In this document: piece after piece, positions 1 to 7,599 of the stretch | Position numbering within the stretch: the stretch's first letter is position 1 | Layout of the letters: each line of letters opens with the position of its first letter | NCBI GenBank assembly: GCA_017509065.1 | Contig: JAFWQM010000176.1 | Coordinates: forward strand, 1-19,738 | DNA: 19,738 nucleotides | Reading direction: 5' to 3' | Source: Clostridia bacterium | GTDB lineage: Bacteria > Bacillota_A > Clostridia > Christensenellales > Aristaeellaceae | Position numbers and translations under genes: made by a program | The notes under the pieces: generated by a model | What the model was told of the DNA's origin: nothing | Database searches by the model: none | What the model saw: the letters and a program-made list of their open reading frames with translations, nothing else

Positions 1-389
1 GGCTGTACGAGGACAATGTGTTCGGACGCATCTCCGATGAACGCTTTGCCAGCATGTCGGCTGATTACGAAGCGGAATCCAGGAAGCTGAAAGACAGGTA
101 CAATGAGATTCAATCCCTGCTTGCAAATTATGCCCGTCAAAGCCGTGACGCCAAGGAATTCGCCGCTTTGGTGGAGCAGTACACGAACATCACCGAACTA
201 ACCGAAGAACTCCTTCACACGCTGATCGAGAAAGTGGTCGTGCATGAGAAGGAAGTCATTGACGGCGAAACCGTGATGCGGATCGATATCTACTACCGCT
301 TTATCGGCAAGGTTGGCAGTGAGGACGATGGAATCCTGATTACACCGAAAACGCGCCGGGCCAGCATCCCGCTGGCTCCCGGCGCGTGA
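1..389 (+). CDS. Large serine recombinase of a Tn-type element, C-terminal part only
   Basis: The open frame runs in from the left edge (first full codon at position 3, LYEDN) and stops at 387-389, leaving about 128 residues. These match the C-terminal end of TndX/TnpX-like large serine recombinases as I know them: a coiled-coil segment rich in Glu, Lys and Arg (SADYEAESRKLKDRYNEIQ), then a short domain ending in VVHEKEVIDGE and IYYRFIGKVG, which is typical of recombinases carrying DUF4368. The catalytic serine domain and the zinc ribbon lie outside the window. Such genes usually sit at one end of a conjugative or mobilisable transposon and are transcribed outward, so the element's right end should lie between here and the GH3 stop codon at 463. 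I could not identify the terminal repeat or the target duplication. Family confident, element type inferred. Confidence 0.85.
   Translation, partial: LYEDNVFGRISDERFASMSADYEAESRKLKDRYNEIQSLLANYARQSRDAKEFAALVEQYTNITELTEELLHTLIEKVVVHEKEVIDGETVMRIDIYYRFIGKVGSEDDGILITPKTRRASIPLAPGA
352..386 (+). repeat. Hairpin overlapping the 3' end of the left recombinase
   Basis: CGCGCCGGG and CCAGC pair with GCTGG and CCCGGCGCG around an ATCCC loop, with a two-base bulge on the right arm. The structure ends just before the stop codon. It has no T-run, so it is not a classic terminator. It could protect the mRNA end or belong to the transposon end. Confidence 0.4.
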
Positions 390-462
390 ACAGAACGTGT
401 GGTGCGCAATAAACATTACGCCCCAGCGTTACCCCTTGTTGGCTTACTGTCAAGTTATTTGT

Positions 463-3400
463 TTATACTGCCTGCTTCTTGGCCTTCTTGCTGTCCAGGA
501 TGGCGATGACCAGGAACAGGACAGCCAGCGCGCCGGTGCCGATCTGACCGTAGGTGATGGCGTCCTGCCACCAGCCGTGCACTTCTTCCACGATGGTGTT
601 GAAGCCCATGCCGTTCATGGCGTTGGAGTTGGCCACGGTGTACAGGATGTGCTTGGTGGCTTCCCGCATGGCGGTGACTACCTGGGGATCGTCGGAGTAA
701 GTCTTGAGCTTGTCGGTCCACTTGGAGGCGTCGTTGCAATCCCAGCCGTCGCCGCCGGCCAGCAGGCCCTGGATCACGTCCATGAAGGCGTTGTTGTTGG
801 AGAAGTCGGTGAGGGCAAAGCCGGGCATGCCGAACTCACCCCGCAGGATGTTGGTGATCAGGTTGTAGTCGCCACCGGCCCAGGTCGCGCCAAGACGGTT
901 GAAGGAGGTCATCACGCAGTAGGCGTTGGCGTCGGCAATGGGATATTCAAAGGCCTGCAGGTAGATTTCCCGGGCAGCCTGCTCGTTGGTCCACACGCAG
1001 ATGCCGTCGCGGCCGGATTCCTGATCGTTGAAGGCGAAGTGCTTGTTGTATACATACACGCCCTTGCTCTGGATCCCGGCGGTTTCGGCGGCGCAGGTCT
1101 TGCCGGAAATGAAGGGGTCTTCGGAATAGTATTCAAAGTTGCGGCCGGAATAGGGGGTGCGGTGAATGTTGGCCCCGGGGCCGTAGATGCCGGAGTAAGC
1201 CTTGCGGTTGGCCATCAGGCAGTCGTTGCCCATGGAGCGGCCCACCGCTTCGGCAATGGCGGTGTCAAAGAACGCGGCCATCACGTCTTCGGAAGTGTAG
1301 CTGGTGGAGGAGGAGCCGCCGGTCAGCGTGGCGGTGATGCCCTGGGGGCCGTTTTCATCCTTGGTGGCGGGCTTGCCAACGCTCTTCACCGCGGCGGTGG
1401 CATGGTAGGTCTGGCCGATCAGCTTAGCCATTTCGTTGAACTTCACCTGATCCATCAGGTCGTCCCAGGTGTAGGTCTGGCCGTTCTGCAATGTGATGGA
1501 GCCGTCCAGGGGCACGCCGATGAAGTGGGCCAGGGTCAGCTCGCCTTCCTTGCCCAGGGTGGGCATGGTGCCCTTCTTTTCGGAGTCGATGATGGTGTTC
1601 AGGGCCTTCACCAATTCATCGTTGGCAGCCATCTGCACGGCGGCCTTGTAGGTGTTGTTGGAAAGATCCGCCTTGGGCATGGTGCCCGCCCAGTCGGCGC
1701 GGGTCAGGTACTTGATATCGTTGCTGGTATCGGCGTCAAACTTGTTCAGGTCGCCGTGATCCAGCTGGTTGGTGATGGCCGCGCCGGTGCGGGCAGTGGA
1801 GTAGGTGGTATTGTCCTGCTTGGCCTGCTTGTAAACCACGGCCAGGTCGGCCCGTCCTTCGCCCACCATCTTGGCGGTGTCCACGGCGCCGTTCAGCGTA
1901 TCGTTCTGAGCGGCCTTCTGCATGAGGATATTGTTCAGGGCTTCATGCGCGCCGTTGCCGGTGGCGAAGTAATAGCTGCCTTCGTCCACGATGTAGGTTT
2001 TCGCGCCGTTGGCATCATAGGCGCGCATTTCGGATTTCGCAACAGACACGGTGGCGGTGACCGTCTTGCCCGCGGGCACGTCGATCTTGGTGTAGCCCAC
2101 CAGCTCCACAGCGGCCTTTTCGATGCCGTTCTGCCTGTCATAAGCGGTGTAGGGGCTCTGCATATAGATCAGCACCGCTTCCCGGGCATCCCGGTCAGAG
2201 GGGTTGGTGACATCCACGGTGAAGTCGAACTTGTCGCCGTTTTCCTTCATGTTCAGCTTGCCGTAGGAAAGATTGCTGTAATTCAGGCCGTAGCCGAAGG
2301 GGAAGGCCACGGTTTTGGCATAGTCGTAATCGCCCACGTTGGCATTGCCCAGCACGGCGTCTTCGTAGCGGGTTTCATAGTAGCGGTAGCCGATGTAGAT
2401 GCCTTCCTGATAGACCACATAGTATTCGTTATTGGTCTTGGCGAAGGCCAGGCCCTTTTCCGCCGCGTTGGTGTAGGAGGTCACATAGGCGTTCTGCACG
2501 GCGGGAGAGGTGGTGTTGTCGTAGCAGTAGGTGTCCACCAGACGGCCGGAGGGATTCACCTTGCCGCTGAGCAAATCGCCGATGGCACGGATGCCGCTCT
2601 GGCCCACTTCGCCCACCCACAGGCAGGCGTCGATGCCGAAGTCCTCGCCGCACACGGCGGGCTCGATCACATCCAGCTCCACCGCGTTGGCGGTGTTCAG
2701 CAGCAGCACGATCTTCTTTAAGGAACCGGCGGCTTTCAGCTCGGCCAGCTTGCGCAGGATGTCCTTTTCTTCCGCGCTGATGGAGAGCATGTTGCCGCCC
2801 GCGTCGGACGCGCCCACAACGGGCAGGTCCTTGCCTTCGCCGCACACACGGCCGATGACCATGATGGCGGTGTCGCCGTACTGGGAAACGGAATCCCATT
2901 CCGCGGCGGAGAAGGCGCTCAGAGGCGCTTCATTGACGGCGAATTCTTCGTTCTTGAAGATGTAGTTGTTCAGGGAACCGGCAGCGCTCTTCTGGCCATA
3001 ATCCTTGCCCGCGCCTTCCCGATAGAAGGCCCACAGGGTGGGGTTCACGGTGAAGCCGTCCTGTTCCAGGGCGTCCTTCAACGTCATGGCCTTGGAGGTG
3101 TCCATGCCGCCGGAGCCGGTGCCGCCGTACACAAAATGGGCAGAGGAGGTACCCAGCAGGCTCACTTTTTCATTGCCGGCAAGGGGCAGCGCGTCGTCCC
3201 GGTTCAGCAGCAGCACAGCGCCGTTAGCGACCACAGATTCGCACACCAGATCAGCGGCGGTAGCCTGGGCCGCGCTGTCCTCAAAATCGGATACGAAGCG
3301 GGGCGGCAGATCCTCCGCCGCGTCGCCCACCACGGTGCTGCCCTCGATACCCAGCACCATGTTGATGATGGTGGCGTAGTTATTGGCAATGGGGCCGGCG

Positions 3401-3486
3401 ATCATAAGGAACGCGAACAGAAACGCGAATACGCCGCACAGGATTTTCCATATTAGCTTGCCCTTGGGCTTGTTGTTCTTGGCCAT
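463..3486 (-). CDS. Membrane-anchored family 3 glycoside hydrolase with inverted domain order
   Basis: A 1007-residue beta-glucosidase/xylosidase-type GH3 protein. Residues about 10-40 form a hydrophobic N-terminal helix, and a second helix at about 982-998 is followed by a Lys-rich tail, so the enzyme is probably anchored at both ends with its catalytic part outside the cell. The alpha/beta GH3_C domain comes first (GGTGSGG near 121, GEGKD near 214). The motif PFGYGLNY near 395 and a fibronectin-III-like domain follow, and the (beta/alpha)8 catalytic domain comes last (KHFAFND near 815, nucleophile Asp894 in LTDFSN). This C-then-N order is the reverse of most GH3 enzymes but is known from Ruminococcus albus and Butyrivibrio beta-glucosidases. 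The acid/base is probably the Glu of GEGKD, by inference. The start is supported by AAAGGAG seven bases upstream. No LytTR repeat precedes it, so it is probably outside the neighbouring regulon. Substrate unknown. Confidence 0.93.
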   Translation of the reverse strand: MAKNNKPKGKLIWKILCGVFAFLFAFLMIAGPIANNYATIINMVLGIEGSTVVGDAAEDLPPRFVSDFEDSAAQATAADLVCESVVANGAVLLLNRDDALPLAGNEKVSLLGTSSAHFVYGGTGSGGMDTSKAMTLKDALEQDGFTVNPTLWAFYREGAGKDYGQKSAAGSLNNYIFKNEEFAVNEAPLSAFSAAEWDSVSQYGDTAIMVIGRVCGEGKDLPVVGASDAGGNMLSISAEEKDILRKLAELKAAGSLKKIVLLLNTANAVELDVIEPAVCGEDFGIDACLWVGEVGQSGIRAIGDLLSGKVNPSGRLVDTYCYDNTTSPAVQNAYVTSYTNAAEKGLAFAKTNNEYYVVYQEGIYIGYRYYETRYEDAVLGNANVGDYDYAKTVAFPFGYGLNYSNLSYGKLNMKENGDKFDFTVDVTNPSDRDAREAVLIYMQSPYTAYDRQNGIEKAAVELVGYTKIDVPAGKTVTATVSVAKSEMRAYDANGAKTYIVDEGSYYFATGNGAHEALNNILMQKAAQNDTLNGAVDTAKMVGEGRADLAVVYKQAKQDNTTYSTARTGAAITNQLDHGDLNKFDADTSNDIKYLTRADWAGTMPKADLSNNTYKAAVQMAANDELVKALNTIIDSEKKGTMPTLGKEGELTLAHFIGVPLDGSITLQNGQTYTWDDLMDQVKFNEMAKLIGQTYHATAAVKSVGKPATKDENGPQGITATLTGGSSSTSYTSEDVMAAFFDTAIAEAVGRSMGNDCLMANRKAYSGIYGPGANIHRTPYSGRNFEYYSEDPFISGKTCAAETAGIQSKGVYVYNKHFAFNDQESGRDGICVWTNEQAAREIYLQAFEYPIADANAYCVMTSFNRLGATWAGGDYNLITNILRGEFGMPGFALTDFSNNNAFMDVIQGLLAGGDGWDCNDASKWTDKLKTYSDDPQVVTAMREATKHILYTVANSNAMNGMGFNTIVEEVHGWWQDAITYGQIGTGALAVLFLVIAILDSKKAKKQAV

Positions 3487-3570
3487 TGTAATTCTCCTTT
3501 GTTGTTAAAGTGCAGCAAGCGGAATCTATCTTGAGAAAGAAATCAAGAAGTATCGCTTATTGGAGTCCAG

Positions 3571-3615
3571 AGGGCGAAGCCCTTTGGCGCAGGTTTGGGG
3601 GCGCGGAGCCCCCAA
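3571..3615. repeat. Two adjacent short hairpins between GH3 and the 201-aa secreted gene
   Basis: AGGGC-GAA-GCCCT (3571-3583) and TTGGGGGC-GCGGA-GCCCCCAA (3595-3615) are perfect inverted repeats next to the terminator at 3614-3645. Three hairpins in a row with a shared style look like a dispersed REP-like intergenic element placed after a transcription unit. Confidence 0.55.
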
Positions 3616-3645
3616 AAAGGCCGCCGCACTTTTCGCACGGCGGCC
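3614..3645 (-). terminator. Rho-independent terminator of the 201-aa secreted protein gene
   Basis: On the minus strand, GGCCGCCG pairs with CGGCGGCC around an 11-base loop, followed directly by TTTTT. It lies 28 bases after the stop codon of the gene ending at 3673 and closes the signalling locus. Confidence 0.85.
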
Positions 3646-3672
3646 CAAGGAATTCAGGTCAGGCAAGCGGGA

Positions 3673-4278
3673 TTATTCGGTGATGTTGAATACATCAATG
3701 GTGTCTTCCACGTTGGAGCAGGCAACGATCTTGTTTTCCAGGGTCACGTCGTCCAGGTCTTCCCGCAGGTCTTCCACGGTGATCACAGTGCCGGCGATGT
3801 TGTGGTTGGCAACGAAATCGGCAGCGCCGTCGTCAGTGCCATCGGGGAAAGCGATGTCGCTCATTTCGTCGGTCCAGTTGAAGGTATCCAGCACCATGGC
3901 GTAGCCCAGCACATTGCGGCCATGGCCCTTGCCGTGCTGCTCAAAGTAGATGCCGTCCAGGGTGTCCAGGGTGATGTCGAAGTGGCAGGCTTCGTCGTCA
4001 GCGGATTCCGCGGAGGAATAGGTGCCGGAGTACACGATGAGCTTGTTGGCTTTCAGGCCGGGGTCGGTGGTGCCGAAAGCATATTCGCGGTAGTACAGTT
4101 CATAGTTGGTGTCGTCGCGCAGCACCAGGCTGATGTCGCGGGTCCAATACCAGCCCACCGCGTCGATGAAGTTCACTTCGCTCAGGTTGTAGGTGCTCTT
4201 GATGGGTTCAGCGGAAGCAATGCTCATCATGGACAGAGCCAGGATCAGGGCAGCCAGCAGGGCAACGATCTTTTTCAT
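3673..4278 (-). CDS. Secreted protein of unknown function, 201 aa (LytTR regulon member)
   Basis: The protein starts with a clear Sec signal peptide: MKK, a long Leu/Ala core, and a likely cleavage after SIASA near residue 23. The mature part is about 178 residues, acidic (many Asp/Glu) and rich in Tyr and Trp near its start (AVGWYWTRD, YELYYREYAFG). It has a single Cys in HFDITLDTLD's upstream EACH and another in VACSNVED near the end. I recognise no family. It has no transmembrane segment after the signal and no sortase motif. The start is fixed by GGAGGATTCCCC before ATG. A LytTR-type double repeat and a good promoter precede it, and a terminator follows, so it forms its own transcription unit. 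Its place beside a CE1-like esterase and a sensor kinase suggests an extracellular role under the same signal; function is not known. Confidence 0.88.
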   Translation of the reverse strand: MKKIVALLAALILALSMMSIASAEPIKSTYNLSEVNFIDAVGWYWTRDISLVLRDDTNYELYYREYAFGTTDPGLKANKLIVYSGTYSSAESADDEACHFDITLDTLDGIYFEQHGKGHGRNVLGYAMVLDTFNWTDEMSDIAFPDGTDDGAADFVANHNIAGTVITVEDLREDLDDVTLENKIVACSNVEDTIDVFNITE

Positions 4279-4302
4279 GGGGAATCCTCCTTCATTATCT
4301 CA

Positions 4303-4318
4303 ACCTGCCTTGGCAGGT
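4303..4318 (-). repeat. Perfect 7-bp hairpin in the 5' UTR of the 201-aa secreted gene
   Basis: ACCTGCC-TT-GGCAGGT lies between the predicted -10 (4334-4339) and the ribosome binding site. It may stabilise the mRNA 5' end or serve as a small operator. Two-base loops are strained in RNA, so a protein-binding dyad is equally possible. Confidence 0.35.
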
Positions 4319-4333
4319 CGTCTTTGCGGGAAT

Positions 4334-4397
4334 AATGTACCAAATGGGGCGTTTCGTTACAAGGCGTACATCGTAACTGATGATTTTTACATCGTAA
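4334..4397 (-). promoter_or_regulatory. LytTR-controlled promoter of the 201-aa secreted gene
   Basis: On the minus strand, TTACGATGTA occurs at 4397-4388 and again, identical, at 4376-4367. The two copies are exactly 21 bp apart. Four bases further is a -35-like TTGTAA (4362-4357), then a 17-bp spacer and a -10-like TACATT (4339-4334). Direct repeats two helical turns apart just upstream of the -35 are the known binding pattern of AgrA/LytTR activators. The distal repeat begins five bases after the stop codon of the upstream esterase gene. Confidence 0.82.
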
Positions 4398-4401
4398 TTG
4401 C

Positions 4402-5346
4402 TTATTTGAACAGCACGTCCTGGAACGCGTTGTACAGGTTGAAGCGGCCCTTGAGGGTCTGGTGGATTTCCTTGGAGATGGCCGCGTAGCAGTTGTTCAC
4501 GGCGGGATCGGTGCCAAAGGAGAAGGCGTCGTCCGCGATCATGGCGTTGATCAGCTCCACTACGCCGTCGTAGGCCAGGTCCCGCTTGCCGCCGGAGCAG
4601 ATGTAGAAGAACACGTCATTGGCGTACTCGTTATCCTTCATGGCTTCCTTGAGGGGCTCGAAATTCCGGATGCTGCCGCCGGACATGGGCACGAAATACT
4701 TGGCATAGTCCATGCAGCGGTAAGTCACCTGCCAGCAGACGGAGCTGCCCTGACTATAGCCGGAATAAGCGCGGTGAGCCCGGGAGGCGATGAAGCCCGC
4801 TTCGTCAGCGGTTTCGGCATAGGTAGAATACTTGGTTTCGGCGGCGGGCATCAGGTCGTTCCGCACCTCGTCCACGAACACGGCGTGGTTGGTGGCGCGG
4901 TCGGCGTAGTTGTAATAGTAGGTGGGGCACACCATGAGGAAGGGCTCGCAGATGCCCATGTCGATCATGTTGTCGATGGCGTTCTTCACGGTTTCGTCGC
5001 CGATGAAGCTGTCCTGGGTTTCATTGGTGCCGTGGAAGAAGTAAATGATGTTGTACTGCTTGGAGGCTTCGTAACCGTAGGGCACATACACGTTGGCCCA
5101 CTGGTTCAGGGTTTCACCATACACGGAAGTGGTGTATTCCAGCTTTTCAATGGTGCCGGCGTGGTCGCAGGGCGCTTCCCAGAACTTGGGGGCATAGTTG
5201 CGGAAATGGGATTCGTTTCCGCCGTCCAATTCGGTGACGGTTTCCTTGCGGTCTTCGGGGGCTTCCCGGCCTTCCGCCAGGGCGGGGATCATGGCGCACA
5301 GGGCCAGCATCAGGGCCAGAACCAGGCAAACGAGCTTTTTCATCAT
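4402..5346 (-). CDS. Secreted CE1-like esterase (feruloyl/acetyl-xylan esterase type)
   Basis: A 314-residue exported alpha/beta-hydrolase. Residues 1-24 are a Sec signal peptide (MMKKLVCLVLAL, cleavage after ALA). The mature part shows the family landmarks: NVYVPYGYEASKQYNIIYFFHGTNE (beta strand plus the HG oxyanion region), the nucleophile elbow SGYSQGS with Ser198, SGGKRDLAYDG as the probable acid region, and a late His295 in KEIHQTLKG as the probable catalytic His. This is the layout of CE1 enzymes that remove ferulate or acetate from plant xylan; the exact ester is inferred. GGAGGAACCC precedes the first ATG. Its own LytTR-type promoter lies upstream. With the two nearby GH3 enzymes it suggests plant-polysaccharide degradation. 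The catalytic Asp and His were placed by pattern, not by structure. Confidence 0.88.
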   Translation of the reverse strand: MMKKLVCLVLALMLALCAMIPALAEGREAPEDRKETVTELDGGNESHFRNYAPKFWEAPCDHAGTIEKLEYTTSVYGETLNQWANVYVPYGYEASKQYNIIYFFHGTNETQDSFIGDETVKNAIDNMIDMGICEPFLMVCPTYYYNYADRATNHAVFVDEVRNDLMPAAETKYSTYAETADEAGFIASRAHRAYSGYSQGSSVCWQVTYRCMDYAKYFVPMSGGSIRNFEPLKEAMKDNEYANDVFFYICSGGKRDLAYDGVVELINAMIADDAFSFGTDPAVNNCYAAISKEIHQTLKGRFNLYNAFQDVLFK

Positions 5347-5385
5347 GGGTTCCTCCTTCTTTTTCTTGGGAGATTTTGTAATGCT

Positions 5386-5450
5386 ATTTTACAAAGGCGA
5401 TAGGGAGTCAATCAAGGTGAACCGCGTAACTGCGCTTTTTTACATCGTAA
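5386..5450 (-). promoter_or_regulatory. LytTR-controlled promoter of the esterase gene
   Basis: On the minus strand, TTACGATGTA lies at 5450-5441 and a weaker copy TTACGCGGTT at 5429-5420, 21 bp away. After four bases comes TTGATT (5415-5410), an 18-bp spacer and TAAAAT (5391-5386). Geometry matches the other three promoters of this set; only the proximal repeat and the spacer length vary. Confidence 0.78.
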
Positions 5451-5454
5451 TTGT

Positions 5455-6177
5455 TTACTGGATGGTCAGAGTGGACCGGAAGATGATTTCGCCCAATTCA
5501 TCTTCCTGATAGGTGAGCACGCCGGTTTCCTCGCGGGTGATGATCAGGCTGCCGTCCTCTGCGGTTTCCGTAGAGGATGCGCCTTCACATTCCATGCCAT
5601 ATTCTTCCTCGCTGAAGGTGAAATAGAATTCCCGGCTGCTTTCGCCGTCCTCGTTGGTGATGCCGTCCCACAGGCTGTGCACGTTGCCGGGGCCGGTGAT
5701 GTAACCGATGTCGATTTCTACCTGGCAGTCATCGGGAGATTCGCCGGACGCCTTGCAGGTGAACCGGATCAATTCATGATCAGGACCGGTCATGGTAACG
5801 CTGAACATGCCAGCCTCCCAGGTGATCACCGGGGCCAGGGCGGCCCAATCGCTGGAGAAGGTTCCGTTCTCGATCAGGTTGGTTTCAAAGCGCACGCCGT
5901 CCTTCGTGGCGGCGGCGTTCAGGTAAGCGTCCCCATCGCAGGCGGCGGTCAGCAGGATTTCGTCGTTCTCCTGCCGCAGGGCGCAGGTGACGGCGCCGCA
6001 TTGGGCAATCACGTTCGCCAGTTTCTCCGTTTCGGATTCGGCGGTGACGGTGAGGGTAAAGGTCCGGCCGTTCATGAGATGCGTCAGAACATCATACACG
6101 GATTCGGCGCTTTCGGCCTGGGCGAAGCACACGCCCAGGAGCAGCACCGCCAGCAGCAGAGCAAGCATTTTCTTCAA
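5455..6177 (-). CDS. Secreted protein of unknown function, 240 aa (LytTR regulon member)
   Basis: Translation begins at a TTG codon (6177-6175), supported by AAGGAGGG seven bases upstream. No ATG offers a better site; the next in-frame ATG is three codons later and too far from the Shine-Dalgarno. Residues 1-21 form a signal peptide (KKMLALLLAVLLLGVCFAQA). LGVC is a poor lipobox, so cleavage after AQA is more likely than lipidation. The mature part is acidic, alternates short beta-like stretches (TFTLTVTAESE, TLDGSLIITREE-like patterns near the end) and has paired Cys residues (IAQCGAVTCAL), one of which could form a disulfide. I recognise no family; the beta-rich, repeat-poor composition resembles secreted scaffold or lipoprotein-like domains. 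It directly follows the sensor kinase gene but has its own LytTR-type promoter. Confidence 0.85.
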   Translation of the reverse strand: MKKMLALLLAVLLLGVCFAQAESAESVYDVLTHLMNGRTFTLTVTAESETEKLANVIAQCGAVTCALRQENDEILLTAACDGDAYLNAAATKDGVRFETNLIENGTFSSDWAALAPVITWEAGMFSVTMTGPDHELIRFTCKASGESPDDCQVEIDIGYITGPGNVHSLWDGITNEDGESSREFYFTFSEEEYGMECEGASSTETAEDGSLIITREETGVLTYQEDELGEIIFRSTLTIQ

Positions 6178-6224
6178 GGGGAATCCCTCCTTTTTTCGCC
6201 TTCAACGGCGTATTCTGTAAAAAG

Positions 6225-6288
6225 ATCGTATAAAAAAACGCGGCCCGCCGCAAGGCGAACCGCGCAATTGGTAGGTTTTACATCGTAA
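6225..6288 (-). promoter_or_regulatory. LytTR-controlled promoter of the 240-aa secreted gene
   Basis: On the minus strand, TTACGATGTA lies at 6288-6279 and a degenerate copy TTGCGCGGTT at 6267-6258, again 21 bp apart. Four bases on is TTGCGG (6253-6248), a 17-bp spacer and TACGAT (6230-6225). The -35 and -10 are weaker than consensus, which fits activator dependence. The distal repeat directly abuts the stop codon of the kinase gene at 6289. Confidence 0.72.
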
Positions 6289-7599
6289 TTATTGTTCCGG
6301 AGCCAGCAAAAGAATATCCAGGAAGAACATTTTCCCCCGCTGCTCGGCGGTGAGCATGCCGTTGTACTTTTCCGCGATGCGATTCATGCTCTTCATGCCA
6401 AAGCCGTGCCAGTCCGGGTCCTCCTTGGTTTGGGGCAGGCCGTCCACAAAGGCAATATCCTCCTCGCAGGGGTTTTCCATGTGGATGGTGAGCATATTCC
6501 CGTCCCGGACGGAGGACAGGGAAATGAAGCGTTCCACGCCTTCCGGCAGAGTGGACACGGCGTTGATGGCGTTGGTCAGGGCGTTCTGGAACAGGGAATA
6601 CAAGTCCAATTCCTCCACGAAGGAAAAGTCCGTCATGCCCAGAGAACAGGTGAGCACAATATTCCTTTGTTGGCAGATGCCGATTTTTTCGGCCAGCAGC
6701 ACGTCCAATACTTCATTGCCCGAATTGGCGGGCCGCTCGTAAGCGGCGATGGATTGCTTGAGCTTATCCAATTGCTCCTGGGGCACCGTGCCCCGGAAGG
6801 ATTTGATCAGGTGCTTTAAGTCGTGGTACTTTTCGTTGATCAGCTGGGCGCTTTCCTTGCTGGCCTCGTACTGCACCCGCTGGGTGTGCACCAGTTCCCG
6901 CATGGTTTCCATGTTGCTGGCGAGCCGCGCCTGCTCCATCACGCCGAACTGCAGGGCGATCACCAGCACGTCGATCACGATCTGAAACAGCGCTTCGGCG
7001 ATCACAGCCTGCCGGTTTCTGTCCGGGTTATCCTGAGTGAGCCGCGCCATACCGATGCACAGCAAAAGGACGAACACGGAAAAAACGGCTTTCAGCTTGT
7101 TATCGAAGTGCTCCTCCCGGTTCCGCACAAAGGGCCGCAGTGCGAAAAACAGCAAGATGTATACCGCGCCGTAGCAAGCCAGATCCACGACCAGGATGCC
7201 GCCCTCCGGCTGCCTGGAAAAGCTGTTTATCCATTCGATTTGCCGGACCAAGGTTTTCACAGTGCCCGCAATGTCCTGCGCAATATAGCCGGTGGCGGCC
7301 ATGAACAGCACCGTCCAAAGGCTTTCATCATAGCAGAACCAGGTGATCACGTTCAGCGTGAGATACACCAGCAGCGCGGCGGCGGCATGGGTGACCATGG
7401 CCAGAGGCGTACTGCCCACGATGTAGATGCCCCGGGCGAGATACTGTACCGCGCACCCAGCCAGCACGGACAGGATCAGCCGCGGATAAAAGAGGCTCCG
7501 CCGCTTCATGGGATAGGATACCAGCAGCAGCCCGATTACCGACTGCAAAAGCAGCAGCGCGCTGCGCCCCTGCTGATACCACACAGGCATATAGCTCAT
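6289..7599 (-). CDS. AgrC-like sensor histidine kinase (HPK10/GHKL type)
   Basis: A 436-residue membrane kinase. The start used here is the ATG overlapping the regulator's stop (TAATG at 7601-7597), with AAAGGAGG upstream. A longer in-frame reading exists to 7803 but lies inside the regulator gene. About six hydrophobic helices fill residues 10-215 (for example LLLLQSVIGLLLVSY, VLFMAATGYIAQDIA, VVDLACYGAVYILLFF). A cytoplasmic helix follows, with the phospho-acceptor motif YHDLKHLI (His259). The GHKL ATPase domain has an N box (LFQNALTNAINAV) and a G box (WHGFGMKSMNRIAEKYNG). It should phosphorylate the adjacent LytTR regulator. AgrC-type sensors usually read cyclic peptides, but no agrB or agrD is visible, so the signal is unknown. 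Confidence 0.9.
   Translation of the reverse strand: MSYMPVWYQQGRSALLLLQSVIGLLLVSYPMKRRSLFYPRLILSVLAGCAVQYLARGIYIVGSTPLAMVTHAAAALLVYLTLNVITWFCYDESLWTVLFMAATGYIAQDIAGTVKTLVRQIEWINSFSRQPEGGILVVDLACYGAVYILLFFALRPFVRNREEHFDNKLKAVFSVFVLLLCIGMARLTQDNPDRNRQAVIAEALFQIVIDVLVIALQFGVMEQARLASNMETMRELVHTQRVQYEASKESAQLINEKYHDLKHLIKSFRGTVPQEQLDKLKQSIAAYERPANSGNEVLDVLLAEKIGICQQRNIVLTCSLGMTDFSFVEELDLYSLFQNALTNAINAVSTLPEGVERFISLSSVRDGNMLTIHMENPCEEDIAFVDGLPQTKEDPDWHGFGMKSMNRIAEKYNGMLTAEQRGKMFFLDILLLAPEQ

Noticed and set aside
397..2721. 774-codon open frame on the plus strand opposite the first GH3
   Set aside because: It is the antisense shadow of a clear GH3 gene, with Gly/Val/His-rich composition, no ribosome binding site and no motifs.
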